Of a DNA stretch of 64,000 nt, positions 16,982 through 25,886 are shown in pieces. The position numbers and the translations under genes are program-made. Location: assembly GCA_934120045.1 (NCBI GenBank), contig CAKOTF010000003.1:1-64000 (forward strand), written 5' to 3'. The notes beneath the pieces are model-generated. The model had not been told where the DNA came from, searched no databases, and saw only the letters and a program-made list of their open reading frames with translations. The DNA is from an uncultured Clostridia bacterium. GTDB taxonomy: Bacteria > Bacillota > Clostridia > TANB77 > CAG-508. How positions within the stretch are numbered: position 1 is the stretch's first letter; every line of letters starts with the position of its first letter.

Positions 16982-18052
16982 ATGAAGGCAATAAAAGAAG
17001 ATCCAATTGCAGAAATTTTAAAGAAAATAGCACCAGGAACACCTATAAGAGAAGGACTAGACAATATATTAAAAGCAAGAACAGGAGCATTATTATTAAT
17101 AACAGATAAGCAGGAAGTAATTGATGAAATTGTTGATGGTGGATTTAATATAAATGAAGATTATACATCATCAAAATTATATGAATTAGCAAAAATGGAT
17201 GGTGCAATAATATTAAGTGGAGATATGAAAAAAATATTATTTGCAAATGCACAATTAATACCATCATATCAAATACCAACAGTTGAAACAGGAACGAGAC
17301 ACAGAACTGCAGAAAGAACAGCAAAACAAACAGGAGAATTAGTTATAAGTATATCTCAAAGAAGAAATATAATAACAATCTTTAAAGACAACTATAGATA
17401 TATATTAGAAGATACAGATGTAGTATTAAACAAAGCAAATCAAGCAATTCAAACATTAGAAAAATACAGAAAAGTATATGATAGTAAATTAAGTATATTA
17501 AATGAATATGAATTTAATGATATTGTAACATTAGATAATGTAATATCTGTAATTCAAAGAGCAGAAATGGTAAAAAGAATTGTAGAAGAAATAAAGAAGA
17601 AAATTTATGAATTAGGTGAAGATGGAAGACTTGTAAGTATGCAATTAGAGGAACTAATTGGGGGATTAGAAAAAGAAGAAATGCAATTAGTTAAAGATTA
17701 TTTAGTTTCAGAATCAACTCCAGATGAAGTAATAGAACATTTAGAAAACTTAAATCACGAAGAATTAATGAAACAAAATACTATAGCTAAATTACTAGGA
17801 TATGAAAGCTTTGAAAATTATGAAGATTTAGCAGTATATCCAAAAGGATATAGAATATTAAACAAAGTTCCAAGAATGCCAAGCTCAATTGTTGATAATT
17901 TAGTAAAATCATTTAAATCATTTCAACATATATTAGTTGCAGACATAAATGACTTGGACAAGGTAGATGGAATTGGAGAAGTAAGAGCAGAAGCAATAAA
18001 ACAATATTTAAGAAAAATGCAAGAACAATTTGCTTTTGATAATTTAACTTAG
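16982..18052 (+). CDS. disA: DNA integrity scanning protein DisA (diadenylate cyclase)
   Basis: A 356-residue octameric enzyme that makes c-di-AMP from two ATP and pauses at branched DNA. The N-terminal DAC domain shows DGAIILS (about residues 75-81) and GTRHRTAER (about 103-111), the catalytic motifs. A helical linker follows, and the C-terminal helix-hairpin-helix DNA-binding domain ends with DLDKVDGIGEVRAEAI. AGAGGAAGG precedes the ATG. It lies in an operon with radA. Confidence 0.97.
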   Translation: MKAIKEDPIAEILKKIAPGTPIREGLDNILKARTGALLLITDKQEVIDEIVDGGFNINEDYTSSKLYELAKMDGAIILSGDMKKILFANAQLIPSYQIPTVETGTRHRTAERTAKQTGELVISISQRRNIITIFKDNYRYILEDTDVVLNKANQAIQTLEKYRKVYDSKLSILNEYEFNDIVTLDNVISVIQRAEMVKRIVEEIKKKIYELGEDGRLVSMQLEELIGGLEKEEMQLVKDYLVSESTPDEVIEHLENLNHEELMKQNTIAKLLGYESFENYEDLAVYPKGYRILNKVPRMPSSIVDNLVKSFKSFQHILVADINDLDKVDGIGEVRAEAIKQYLRKMQEQFAFDNLT

Positions 18053-18101
18053 AATTTTTTTTAAAATTAAAAATAAAAATGTGAAATGTTTCTGAAAAAT
18101 G

Positions 18102-18130
18102 TTGCAATTTAAAAAAATAAAATGTATAAT
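18102..18130 (+). promoter_or_regulatory. promoter for the cyclophilin gene
   Basis: TTGCAA (18102-18107), 17-bp spacer, TATAAT (18125-18130). Confidence 0.75.
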
Positions 18131-18165
18131 TAGCTTCGTAAAACACAAAAGGAAGGATTAAAAAA

Positions 18166-18987
18166 ATGAAAAAAATATCAAACATTTTAACAATAATAGC
18201 ATTAGTTGTTATTGTAGTATTAATAGGAACAATATCATTTGGATATTACAAAAAAATAACAATGGAAGTAAAAAATCCAATAGTAACAATGGAAGTGAAA
18301 GATTTTGGAACAATAAAATTAGAATTATATCCAGAGATGGCTCCAGATACAGTTGCTAATTTCATAACATTAGCAAATCATGGATTTTATGATGGATTAA
18401 AATTTCATAGAATTGTAAAAGGATTTATGATTCAAGGTGGAGATAGCAATGGAGATGGTACAGGTTCTCCAGAATTAAGTGATATAGGATTAGCAGAATC
18501 AGGAACAGATACAGATAAGAAATATGCAATAACTGGTGAATTTCTTGCAAATGGATATAAAAATAAAATAAAGAATGTGGAAGGAACTATTGCTATGGCA
18601 AGAGCTGATTATACTTCATATTCATCACAATTAACAACAGAAAGTTATAATTCAGCAGGTTCACAATTTTTTATAAATACAGCAAATAATTCTTCACTTG
18701 ATGGAAGTTATGCTACATTTGGTAAAGTAATAGAGGGATTAGATGTAGTACATGCAATTGAAAATGTTGAAGTAAAGGCAACAGCAAAATCAACAGATTC
18801 AAATTCTGATTCAAAATCAAATACAGAAGTAAGTACACCAGTAAATGATGTTATAATATCAAGTGTTACAGTAGAAACATATGGTATTGACTATGGAAAA
18901 CCAAAAACATTAGATGTATGGGATTATTATGATTGGGTATATAAAACATATGGAATAAATTTGAAATCATATAATACAGGAAATTAA
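18166..18987 (+). CDS. membrane-anchored cyclophilin-type peptidyl-prolyl isomerase
   Basis: A 273-residue protein with an N-terminal membrane anchor (about residues 7-27). The cyclophilin domain includes the start TIKLELYPEMAPDTVANFI, catalytic-region KFHRIVKGFMIQGGD, and the block AGSQFFINTANNSSLDGSYATFGKV. It would assist folding of exported proteins on the outer face of the membrane. A Ser-rich insertion (SDSNSDSKS) interrupts the end of the domain, and the C terminus carries an extra Tyr/Trp-rich segment. Single-gene unit with its own promoter and terminator. Confidence 0.92.
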   Translation: MKKISNILTIIALVVIVVLIGTISFGYYKKITMEVKNPIVTMEVKDFGTIKLELYPEMAPDTVANFITLANHGFYDGLKFHRIVKGFMIQGGDSNGDGTGSPELSDIGLAESGTDTDKKYAITGEFLANGYKNKIKNVEGTIAMARADYTSYSSQLTTESYNSAGSQFFINTANNSSLDGSYATFGKVIEGLDVVHAIENVEVKATAKSTDSNSDSKSNTEVSTPVNDVIISSVTVETYGIDYGKPKTLDVWDYYDWVYKTYGINLKSYNTGN

Positions 18988-18990
18988 CAA

Positions 18991-19036
18991 AAAAAGATTT
19001 ATAATAAACTTTTGATTTATTATAAATCTTTTTTTA
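18991..19036 (+). terminator. terminator after the cyclophilin gene
   Basis: 18-bp perfect stem (18991-19008 with 19016-19033) around a 7-nt loop, ending in T-run; may also serve the minus-strand gene at 19043-19192. Confidence 0.9.
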
Positions 19037-19042
19037 GTATGA

Positions 19043-19192
19043 TTATTTTTTATTGGATTTTTTTTCAGATGGAACGATAATTTTCTTTGTAGTTTTTGGC
19101 TTAGGGGTAACATCTTTAATATGATTATATACAGGTGAAATGTCTAATGTTGAACCATCTCCATCAACAATCTTTATTTTATTATTTGCCAT
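19043..19192 (-). CDS. 49-residue basic protein of unknown function
   Basis: Reading the minus strand from ATG at 19192, with AGAAAGGA just upstream, gives a 49-residue product that starts MANNKIKIVDGDGSTLDISP. It ends in a Lys/Pro/Thr-rich tail and stops at TAA (19045-19043). It looks like a small soluble nucleic-acid or partner-binding protein, but there is no family match I know. It converges with the cyclophilin gene and shares its terminator. Confidence 0.5.
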   Translation of the reverse strand: MANNKIKIVDGDGSTLDISPVYNHIKDVTPKPKTTKKIIVPSEKKSNKK

Positions 19193-19264
19193 AACTAATC
19201 CTTTCTAAAAAAGTAGACTTTTATTTATATTATCATAAAAAATGATATATGACAATAAAATTTA

Positions 19265-19293
19265 TTGAAAAAAGTTAATAAAAGTGATATAAT
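19265..19293 (+). promoter_or_regulatory. promoter for the VanW-family gene
   Basis: TTGAAA (19265-19270), 17-bp spacer, TATAAT (19288-19293). Confidence 0.85.
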
Positions 19294-19327
19294 ATTTGTT
19301 ACAAAAACCATAAGGAGGTTTATTAAT

Positions 19328-20131
19328 ATGGTTAAACGGTTTGTGAGTATTTTCTTGGTTGGTATTGTACTTTGCATTTGCAATGTATGTGCAATGGCAG
19401 AAAATCCTTCTGAAGTCAAAGAGGAAGGAGAGTATTTCTGCGAAGTTGATGAGAATATTGTTACTGGAATTGTTAATGCCAATAATATTATTCTCAGAGA
19501 TGGTCCAACAGTAGAAAATAACAAAATTGCAACTTTAGAAAAAGGAACACGGGTAAGCATCATTATTGGAAGTGAGGTAGAAAATCAAGACAAATATGGT
19601 ACAAGGATCAGAGTAAGGACTGAAAACTTAGAAGGATATGTAGCCCAAAAATATGTTTTGACCACAGAAACTGATGGGACAGAATGGTACCTTTTAAGTT
19701 ATGCAACAACCAAAGCAGGTGCCAATGCAGATCGTGATGTTAATGTGAAAATTGCATCAGAATACATTAATGGTAAGGTTTTAAGTCCGAACGAGAAGTT
19801 CTCTTTTTGGGATACTGTAGGTAAGTGTACTTATGAAAAAGGCTATAAGGATGCTACTGTTTACAGTAATGGTAAAAAAACACAAGGTATTGGTGGTGGT
19901 GTATGTCAAGTATCCACTACAGTGAACATTGCGGCAAAAAGTGCTGGAATTGTTACAAATGCAAGACGGCATTCTCTTCCTGTTAGTTATGCTAAGCGTG
20001 AAGATGAAGCAACAGTTTCTTATGGAAATTGTGACTTTAAATTCACAAATACTACGGAAAAGACAGTAAAAATTGTAATGAAAACAGGAGAAGGATTTTG
20101 CACGTGTGAAATTTGGGCAAAAGTTGAATAA
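19328..20131 (+). CDS. secreted SH3 / VanW-family protein
   Basis: The start is ATG 19328, 9 bases after AAGGAGG; an upstream in-frame extension would run through the promoter. The 267-residue product has a signal peptide (about residues 1-24, ending CAMA), an SH3-like domain (about 40-115), and a VanW domain with the signature GIGGGVCQVSTT (about residues 185-196). VanW domains occur in cell-wall proteins, some in vancomycin-resistance clusters, but their biochemical role is unclear. The gene is richer in GC than its neighbours (about 36% in sampled stretches) and uses CGG/CGT arginine codons, suggesting transfer. Confidence 0.85.
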   Translation: MVKRFVSIFLVGIVLCICNVCAMAENPSEVKEEGEYFCEVDENIVTGIVNANNIILRDGPTVENNKIATLEKGTRVSIIIGSEVENQDKYGTRIRVRTENLEGYVAQKYVLTTETDGTEWYLLSYATTKAGANADRDVNVKIASEYINGKVLSPNEKFSFWDTVGKCTYEKGYKDATVYSNGKKTQGIGGGVCQVSTTVNIAAKSAGIVTNARRHSLPVSYAKREDEATVSYGNCDFKFTNTTEKTVKIVMKTGEGFCTCEIWAKVE

Positions 20132-20216
20132 AGTTTAACAAAAACAGAGGGAGTCATTGACTCCTTCTGTTGATTTTATAACTAAAAAATAATTGTGAAA
20201 AATTTCACAAAAAGTA

Positions 20217-20245
20217 TTGACAAAGAAAAAAACGAATAGTATAAT
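20217..20245 (+). promoter_or_regulatory. tRNA-Tyr promoter
   Basis: Perfect TTGACA (20217-20222), 17-bp spacer, perfect TATAAT (20240-20245). Confidence 0.9.
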
Positions 20246-20276
20246 AAGAAAGCATTCGGCGAGTGCATAAAATCTT

Positions 20277-20362
20277 GGACAGATGGCCGAGTGGCTAAAG
20301 GCGGCAGACTGTAAATCTGTTCTCATATGAGTACGATGGTTCGAATCCATCTCTGTCCACCA
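20277..20362 (+). tRNA. tRNA-Tyr (anticodon GTA)
   Basis: Acceptor arms GGACAGA (20277-20283) and TCTGTCC (20352-20358) pair perfectly, and CCA is encoded (20360-20362). The anticodon GTA is at 20311-20313 in a 7-nt loop closed by a 5-bp stem. A long class II variable arm follows, as expected for bacterial tRNA-Tyr, and the T-arm has GGTTCGAATCC. Confidence 0.97.
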
Positions 20363-20369
20363 AAAAAAG

Positions 20370-20406
20370 AAATCTAAAATGCTTTATAGTATTTTAGATT
20401 TTTTTA
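20370..20406 (+). terminator. tRNA-Tyr terminator
   Basis: 10-bp perfect stem (20371-20380 with 20391-20400) followed by T-run. Confidence 0.85.
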
Positions 20407-20436
20407 TTGACAATTTTAATATAAAAGAGATAAAAT
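20407..20436 (+). promoter_or_regulatory. promoter for the DUF4874/DUF4832 gene
   Basis: TTGACA (20407-20412), 18-bp spacer, TAAAAT (20431-20436). Confidence 0.65.
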
Positions 20437-20477
20437 TTATTTAGAATAATAAAAAATAAATAGGAGAACAGAAGAAA

Positions 20478-22049
20478 ATGAAAATAATAAAAAAGGTAAC
20501 AATAATTTTGAGCATAATTCTTTTTATTATAAGCTTAGAAGAAAATTTAGTAGCATATGCAAGTACAACAGAAGATATATCTGTAATAAAAAATCCAGAT
20601 AGAGGTTTTTTTAAAACAATTAAAGTAGAGCTTCAAAAACAAGATGAAAATTTTGAAGAATTTGAAGAAAAAATTGATGAAATAAAAGATAATGATAAAG
20701 ACGTATCATTAATTTCACTACAATTAAATTTAAAAAACTTTGTTAAAGAATATGAAATAACAACAAAAAAGATAGAAGAAATTAATAAATATTTTTCAAT
20801 AATAAGAGAAAATGGATATAAAACTATATTTAGAGTTGTATATAATTCAGAAGGAAATCAAAAACCAGAACCAGAAATTGATATTATTTTAAAACAAATA
20901 GAGCAGTTAAAAGATGTGTATGTATCAAATAAAGATATAATTTTTGTGGTGGAAGCTGGATTTTTAGGAGAAAATGGAGAATGGGTAAATGGAAGATATG
21001 ATGGATCTGTTGTTGAAAGAAATAAAGTTATATCTAAGATGTTAGAAGTTATACCACAAGAAATACAAATAAATTTTAGAAAACCAAATTTTATAACAGA
21101 TTATTTAGAAAGTAAAAATACTGTAAATGAGCAAAATGCATATTCAAGTGAGATAATAGCAAGAGTTGGATTATACAATACAGGATATTTATCATCTGAA
21201 ACAGATAATAATACATATCAAAGAATAGATAGAACAGAGAGTTTAAAATGGCAAAATTTTCAAACAAAATATACTATATTTGGTGGAATAGTGAAAAACT
21301 GGAAAAGTACATATAACGATTTAGAAAATGCCATAAATGATATGAAAAATAGACATTGTACATACTTAGATAAAGATGAAGAACAAAATGTTAAAGAAAA
21401 ATGGAAAAATACATTATATATAGGAAGTGAAGAATTATATAATAGACAAAATGGATATATATATATTCAAAATCATTTAGGCTATAGATTATTATTAACA
21501 AACGCAGAAATAAAAGGAACTGAAGCAGGAAAATCTGCCAATATATCTATAAATTTAGAAAATATAGGATTTGGAAATATAATAAAAGAAAAAAAGACTA
21601 GCATAATTTATAAGAACTCAAAAAATACATATAAAGTTGAAACAAATATTGATATTAGAAAACAATTAAAAGATAATAATTATATTTTAAAAATTAATGA
21701 AGATATTCCAGAATATATGGAAAATGGAGAATATGATGTATATTTAAGCATAGGTGAGCCATATGAAACATTAGAAAATAATTCTAATTATTATATAAAG
21801 TTAGCTAATAAAAATTTGTGGAGTGAAGAAACTAAAGGAAATTATCTAGGAAAAGTAACAATTGGGACTAATGCAAATAAGAATGGAAGCAATTCTGCAG
21901 ATACAATAAACCAAGTTACAGACAATCAAGGAAATACAATAAATTCTAAAATTATTATAGGAAGTGTAGTTGGAATTCTTGTTATAATAGTTTTAATAAT
22001 AATTATAATAATAAAAAAGAAAAAAGATACAGATTTATCAATTAAATAA
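20478..22049 (+). CDS. secreted DUF4874/DUF4832-type protein with C-terminal membrane anchor
   Basis: A 523-residue exported protein: a signal peptide (about residues 1-28), then NPDRGFF, which opens DUF4874 proteins, a TIM-barrel-like section (about 35-290, with FRVVYNSEG and IIFVVEAGFLGENGEW) and a beta-sandwich DUF4832-like section. A hydrophobic helix (about 492-512) and KKKK tail anchor it to the membrane. These families resemble glycoside-hydrolase barrels and may act on polysaccharides, but no substrate is known. Own promoter; ended by the 53-nt hairpin repeat. Confidence 0.72.
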   Translation: MKIIKKVTIILSIILFIISLEENLVAYASTTEDISVIKNPDRGFFKTIKVELQKQDENFEEFEEKIDEIKDNDKDVSLISLQLNLKNFVKEYEITTKKIEEINKYFSIIRENGYKTIFRVVYNSEGNQKPEPEIDIILKQIEQLKDVYVSNKDIIFVVEAGFLGENGEWVNGRYDGSVVERNKVISKMLEVIPQEIQINFRKPNFITDYLESKNTVNEQNAYSSEIIARVGLYNTGYLSSETDNNTYQRIDRTESLKWQNFQTKYTIFGGIVKNWKSTYNDLENAINDMKNRHCTYLDKDEEQNVKEKWKNTLYIGSEELYNRQNGYIYIQNHLGYRLLLTNAEIKGTEAGKSANISINLENIGFGNIIKEKKTSIIYKNSKNTYKVETNIDIRKQLKDNNYILKINEDIPEYMENGEYDVYLSIGEPYETLENNSNYYIKLANKNLWSEETKGNYLGKVTIGTNANKNGSNSADTINQVTDNQGNTINSKIIIGSVVGILVIIVLIIIIIIKKKKDTDLSIK

Positions 22050-22115
22050 ATATGGCGAGTCTAAGATTTTCTTAAAATTTTCATTTGATAGAAAATTTTA
22101 GACTCGCTTTTTTAT
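22048..22115 (+). repeat. 53-nt hairpin repeat element, copy 2
   Basis: Hairpin 22055-22107 begins GCGAGTC and ends GACTCGC, followed by six T. It overlaps the stop region of the preceding gene. 48/53 identical to the copy at 5287-5339, including the loop word TCATTTGATAGAAAAT. Confidence 0.75.
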
Positions 22116-22158
22116 ACATATAGAAAAATTAACAATCTATTAATAATTAAAAAAACTA

Positions 22159-22187
22159 TTGAAAAAAAGTAAAAAAAGAAATAAAAT
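22159..22187 (+). promoter_or_regulatory. promoter for the RpiB-like gene
   Basis: TTGAAA (22159-22164), 17-bp spacer, TAAAAT (22182-22187). Confidence 0.55.
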
Positions 22188-22222
22188 ATACCCATAAATT
22201 TTATAGAAAAGGAATGATAAAA

Positions 22223-22861
22223 ATGAAAATAGCAATAATAAATGAAAATAGTCAAGCAACAAAAAATAAAATAATATATGATGCATTAAAAACAATAGCA
22301 GATAAAAAAGGATATGAAGTATATAATTATGGAATGGAAAATCCAGATGAAGAGAATTTAACATATGTGCAAGCAGGATTATTATCAGCAATATTAATAA
22401 ACTCTAAAGCTGTAGATTTCATAATAACAGGTTGTGGAACAGGAGAAGGTGCAATGCTTGCATTAAATAGTTTTCCAAATGTATTATGTGGACATATAGA
22501 AGATCCAACAGATGCATATTTATTTAGCCAAATAAATGCTGGAAATGCAGTAGCAATAGGATATGCAAAAGGATTTGGTTGGGGAAGTGAATTAACATTA
22601 ACATACATATTTGAAAAATTATTTGAATCAGATTTTGGAGGAGGATATCCAAAAGAAAGAGTTGTTCTAGAACAAGCAAATAAAAAAATATTAGATGAAG
22701 TAAAAAAGATAACACATAAAGATATGATGACAATATTGAAAGAAATAGATCAAAAATTTTTATACCAAACAGTAAATAGAAATCAATTCAAAAAATACTT
22801 CTTTGAAAATGCTGAAGATGGTGAAATAAAAGAATATATAAGAAAAATACTACAAAAATAA
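22223..22861 (+). CDS. RpiB/LacA/LacB-family sugar-phosphate isomerase
   Basis: A 212-residue protein of the ribose-5-phosphate isomerase B / galactose-6-phosphate isomerase fold. Core signs are DFIITGCGTGEGAMLALN (about residues 68-85) and NAGNAVAIGYAKGFG, where RpiB has the GTG(I/V)G active-site loop and the N-terminal strand. Start 22223 is favoured over 22214 by distance to AAAGGA. It is longer than typical RpiB (about 145-150 residues), with a helical C-terminal extension, so the precise substrate is uncertain. Confidence 0.78.
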   Translation: MKIAIINENSQATKNKIIYDALKTIADKKGYEVYNYGMENPDEENLTYVQAGLLSAILINSKAVDFIITGCGTGEGAMLALNSFPNVLCGHIEDPTDAYLFSQINAGNAVAIGYAKGFGWGSELTLTYIFEKLFESDFGGGYPKERVVLEQANKKILDEVKKITHKDMMTILKEIDQKFLYQTVNRNQFKKYFFENAEDGEIKEYIRKILQK

Positions 22862-22904
22862 TTTACATAAAAAGTAAAAAATAGCAGAAATTTTATTAAA
22901 ATTA

Positions 22905-22933
22905 TTGCAAAATAATAATAAACATAGTATAAT
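22905..22933 (+). promoter_or_regulatory. promoter for the glycosyltransferase gene
   Basis: TTGCAA (22905-22910), 17-bp spacer, TATAAT (22928-22933). Confidence 0.75.
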
Positions 22934-23008
22934 ATAAAAGGCAAAAAAATACAATATAGTAAATATAAAGAAAAAATATATAATATAAGAAAAAAGAGAG
23001 GTTAAAAA

Positions 23009-24262
23009 ATGGAATATTTATATATACTAAAGCAAGCACTTATATGGGTGTTAACAGCATTTTGGTGTTATCAATTTGTAATAAGTTTGTGTGCATTAGT
23101 TAAATTGAAAGATAAACCATATTTAGTAAATAAAAATCACAAATTTATGGCAATAATACCAGCACATAATGAAGAAATGGTAGTTGGAAATTTAATAGAG
23201 AGCCTAAAAAATCAAACATATGATAAAAACTTATATGATATATATGTTATTGCAGATAACTGTACAGATAAAACAGCAGATGTTGCAAGAAAAGCAGGAG
23301 CAATAGTATATGAAAGATTTGATAATGCACATAAAACAAAAGGATATGCATTACAATGGTTTTTAAAACAAAAAATAGCAGAAAATGCAGATTATGATGC
23401 ATTCTTTGTATTTGATGCAGACAACATTGTTGATAAAAACTTTATAAAAAATATGAACAAAAAACTATGTCAAGGAGAAGAAGTTGTTCAAGGATATAGA
23501 GATATAAAAAATCCAACAGACAATTGGATAACAGCAGGATATGCATTGTTTTATTGGACAATGCACAGAATGTACCATTTAGCAAGATATAATATAGGAT
23601 TATCACCATTACTAAATGGAACAGGATTTATGGTAAAATTTGATGTAGTAAAACCAAATGGATGGGAAACAGAAACACTAACAGAAGATATTGAATTTTC
23701 ATTAAAACAAATAATTCAAGGAAGAAAATTAGGCTGGGCAACAGATGCAATAGTATATGATGAACAACCAACATCATTTAAACAAGCATGGTCACAAAGA
23801 AGTAGATGGACAGTAGGACATATGCAATGTTTAAAAAAATATACAGGTAAATTATACAAAGCAGTAAAAGAACACAAAACATTAATGAATTTTGACGGAT
23901 TGCTATATATAGCAGGAACAACACCAATATTAGTAGTAACATTTGGATTAATATTAATAAACTGTATAATGTATGCAAGCCAAGCAATGACAACGTGGTT
24001 ATTTATAGTAAATATTTTAAATTATTTAATTCCAACATTAATATTCCCAATATTTACAGCACTATTTGTAATGATATTAGAAAAGAAACCAATAAAACCA
24101 ATGATAAAAGGATTGTTATGTTATCCAGCATTTATGGGAACATGGGTAATAATAAACTTGAAATGTTTATTTAAACGAGAAACAACATGGGAAAAAATAG
24201 ATCATGTTAGAGATATAAAAATAGCAGAAGTTAAAGAGGAAGAAGTTCCTGAAAAGATTTAA
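23009..24262 (+). CDS. membrane family 2 glycosyltransferase (processive-type)
   Basis: A 417-residue protein. An N-terminal membrane helix (about 10-33) leads to a GT2 catalytic domain with IIPAHNEE (about 50-57), the metal-binding FDADN (about 138-142), ETLTEDIEF (acid base region) and QRSRW (about 264-268). QxxRW is typical of processive synthases such as poly-GlcNAc or hyaluronan synthases. Three more membrane helices close the protein. It probably makes or extends an exported polysaccharide; the sugar cannot be told from sequence. It is monocistronic with a hairpin at 24267-24290. Confidence 0.9.
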   Translation: MEYLYILKQALIWVLTAFWCYQFVISLCALVKLKDKPYLVNKNHKFMAIIPAHNEEMVVGNLIESLKNQTYDKNLYDIYVIADNCTDKTADVARKAGAIVYERFDNAHKTKGYALQWFLKQKIAENADYDAFFVFDADNIVDKNFIKNMNKKLCQGEEVVQGYRDIKNPTDNWITAGYALFYWTMHRMYHLARYNIGLSPLLNGTGFMVKFDVVKPNGWETETLTEDIEFSLKQIIQGRKLGWATDAIVYDEQPTSFKQAWSQRSRWTVGHMQCLKKYTGKLYKAVKEHKTLMNFDGLLYIAGTTPILVVTFGLILINCIMYASQAMTTWLFIVNILNYLIPTLIFPIFTALFVMILEKKPIKPMIKGLLCYPAFMGTWVIINLKCLFKRETTWEKIDHVRDIKIAEVKEEEVPEKI

Positions 24263-24266
24263 AACT

Positions 24267-24290
24267 AAAGACACGTACAATCGTGTCTTT
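24267..24290 (+). terminator. hairpin after the glycosyltransferase gene
   Basis: 9-bp perfect stem AAAGACACG / CGTGTCTTT around TACAAT; T-run is part of the right arm. Confidence 0.7.
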
Positions 24291-24366
24291 ATCATGTAAA
24301 TAAGGTGGACAAAATAATCCACTTTTGTTTTACTAAAAAGATAAAAATTAAAATAGAGGAAAAAAT

Positions 24367-25218
24367 ATGGGATTTGAAAAAATCAAAGTATATGCATTTG
24401 TAGGACCATCTGGAACAGGAAAAAGTTATAGAGCACAGATGGTTGCGAGTGAAAATGATATAAACTTCATAATAGATGATGGGTTACTTATAAAAGATAA
24501 TGAAATTGTTGCTGGATTATCTGCAAAAAAAGCACCAACAAAAATAGAAACAGTAAAACACGCATTATTTTTAAATAAAGAGGAACAAGATCAAATAGAT
24601 AAAGCATTAAAAAAATATAAACCTAAAAAAATATTAATATTAGGAACATCTGATGGAATGGTAGCCAAAATAGCAGAAAATTTAGGCTTACCACAAATAT
24701 CAAAAACAACATATATAAGTGAAGTAGCAACAGAAGAAGAAATGAAAACAGCAAGACATATTAGAGAAACAGAAGGAAAACATGTAATACCAGTACCAAC
24801 ATTTGAATTGAAAAAAGATTTCTCAGGATATTTATTAGATCCATTACAAATTTTCAAATCAAAAGGAATTGGAGAAAAACCATATATATCAGAAAAAACA
24901 ATAATAAGACCAACATTTAGCTATATGGGAAAATTCACAATATCTGACACAGTATTTAGACAAATAATGGAAAATGTTGCAAGAAAAATTCCAGAGATAT
25001 ATAAAGTTCAAAGAACAAGAGTAACAAGCTCTGCAGAAGGACCGAGTATCTATATGGAAGTAACAATAATATATGGTTGTAAAGTAAAAGATGTTTTAAG
25101 AGAATTTAAAGAAAGGGCAAAAAAGGAAATGGATAAATTAACATCAATGAATGTTGTATCATTAGAAGTAGTAGCTAAAAATGTCTATGTCCCAGAAAAA
25201 GAAAATGAAGAAAATTAA
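24367..25218 (+). CDS. P-loop ATPase fused to an Asp23/Gls24-like domain
   Basis: A 283-residue protein. The N-terminal half begins VYAFVGPSGTGKSYRAQMVA, a clear Walker A, and continues through IIDDGLLIKDNEIVAG (Walker B-like) and ILILGTSDGMVAKIAENLGL. The C-terminal part (about residues 175-275) has the alternating strand pattern of Asp23/Gls24 envelope-stress proteins (EGPSIYMEVTIIYGCKVKDVLREF). The fusion suggests an ATP-dependent factor acting in envelope stress or phospholipid homeostasis. The next gene, plsC, overlaps its end by 14 bases and is probably coupled. Confidence 0.72.
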   Translation: MGFEKIKVYAFVGPSGTGKSYRAQMVASENDINFIIDDGLLIKDNEIVAGLSAKKAPTKIETVKHALFLNKEEQDQIDKALKKYKPKKILILGTSDGMVAKIAENLGLPQISKTTYISEVATEEEMKTARHIRETEGKHVIPVPTFELKKDFSGYLLDPLQIFKSKGIGEKPYISEKTIIRPTFSYMGKFTISDTVFRQIMENVARKIPEIYKVQRTRVTSSAEGPSIYMEVTIIYGCKVKDVLREFKERAKKEMDKLTSMNVVSLEVVAKNVYVPEKENEEN

Positions 25219-25819
25219 ATTATTTTTTAAACAGATAATTAGAATAATAGTAAGATTTGCTATAAAGCTGTATTTTGTAGTAATATATAGAGTAAAAGTT
25301 ATTGGACAAGAAAACATTCCAAAGAATAAAAAAGAGCCATTAATATATTGTGGAAATCATAGAACATATAAAGACCCACCATTAATAGTAGTAACAGCAA
25401 AAAGACATGTAAGATTTTTAGCAAAAGAAGAACTACGAAAAAACAAATTTTTTGCATTTCTTGGAGTTGTATTTGATGGAATATATGTTAAAAGAGACTC
25501 AAAAGATTTATCAGCTATAAAAACAACATTAAAAGCATTAAAAAATGGTGAAAGTATAGCACTATTTCCAGAAGGAACAAGAAATGGAATAGAAAAAGGT
25601 GAAAAAGTAAAAGATGGTGCTGCATTTTTTGCTGTTAGAACTGGTGCCAAAGTTATTCCAGTAGGAATAACTGGAGGAGAAAAACCATTTAAACAAATGA
25701 CAATTAGATATGGAAAACCAATGGACTTTAGTGATAGAGATAAAAATGATAAAGAAGAACTTGATAAAATAACAGAAGAAATAATGGAAGAGATAATTAA
25801 ATTAAGTAAAGAAAAATAA
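25205..25819 (+). CDS. plsC: 1-acyl-sn-glycerol-3-phosphate acyltransferase (PlsC family)
   Basis: Membrane-associated acyltransferase that makes phosphatidic acid from lysophosphatidic acid. It has an N-terminal hydrophobic stretch, the HX4D catalytic motif as NHRTYKD, and the substrate motif FPEGTRN. The start is set at ATG 25205 (MKKIKLFF); an upstream in-frame ATG at 25181 is also possible. The protein is 204 residues, normal for short PlsC enzymes. It overlaps the P-loop/Asp23 gene, hinting at membrane-lipid function for that pair. Confidence 0.92.
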   Translation: MKKIKLFFKQIIRIIVRFAIKLYFVVIYRVKVIGQENIPKNKKEPLIYCGNHRTYKDPPLIVVTAKRHVRFLAKEELRKNKFFAFLGVVFDGIYVKRDSKDLSAIKTTLKALKNGESIALFPEGTRNGIEKGEKVKDGAAFFAVRTGAKVIPVGITGGEKPFKQMTIRYGKPMDFSDRDKNDKEELDKITEEIMEEIIKLSKEK

Positions 25820-25886
25820 AAACGTTAATAAAACCAAAACACGAATAGTGCAAAAATCAAAGTAATAAAAAAGGAAGGAAATAAAA

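Noticed and set aside
19265..19327. Upstream start for the VanW-family gene
   Set aside because: It would begin on the -35 box of a consensus promoter; ATG 19328 has AAGGAGG at ideal spacing.
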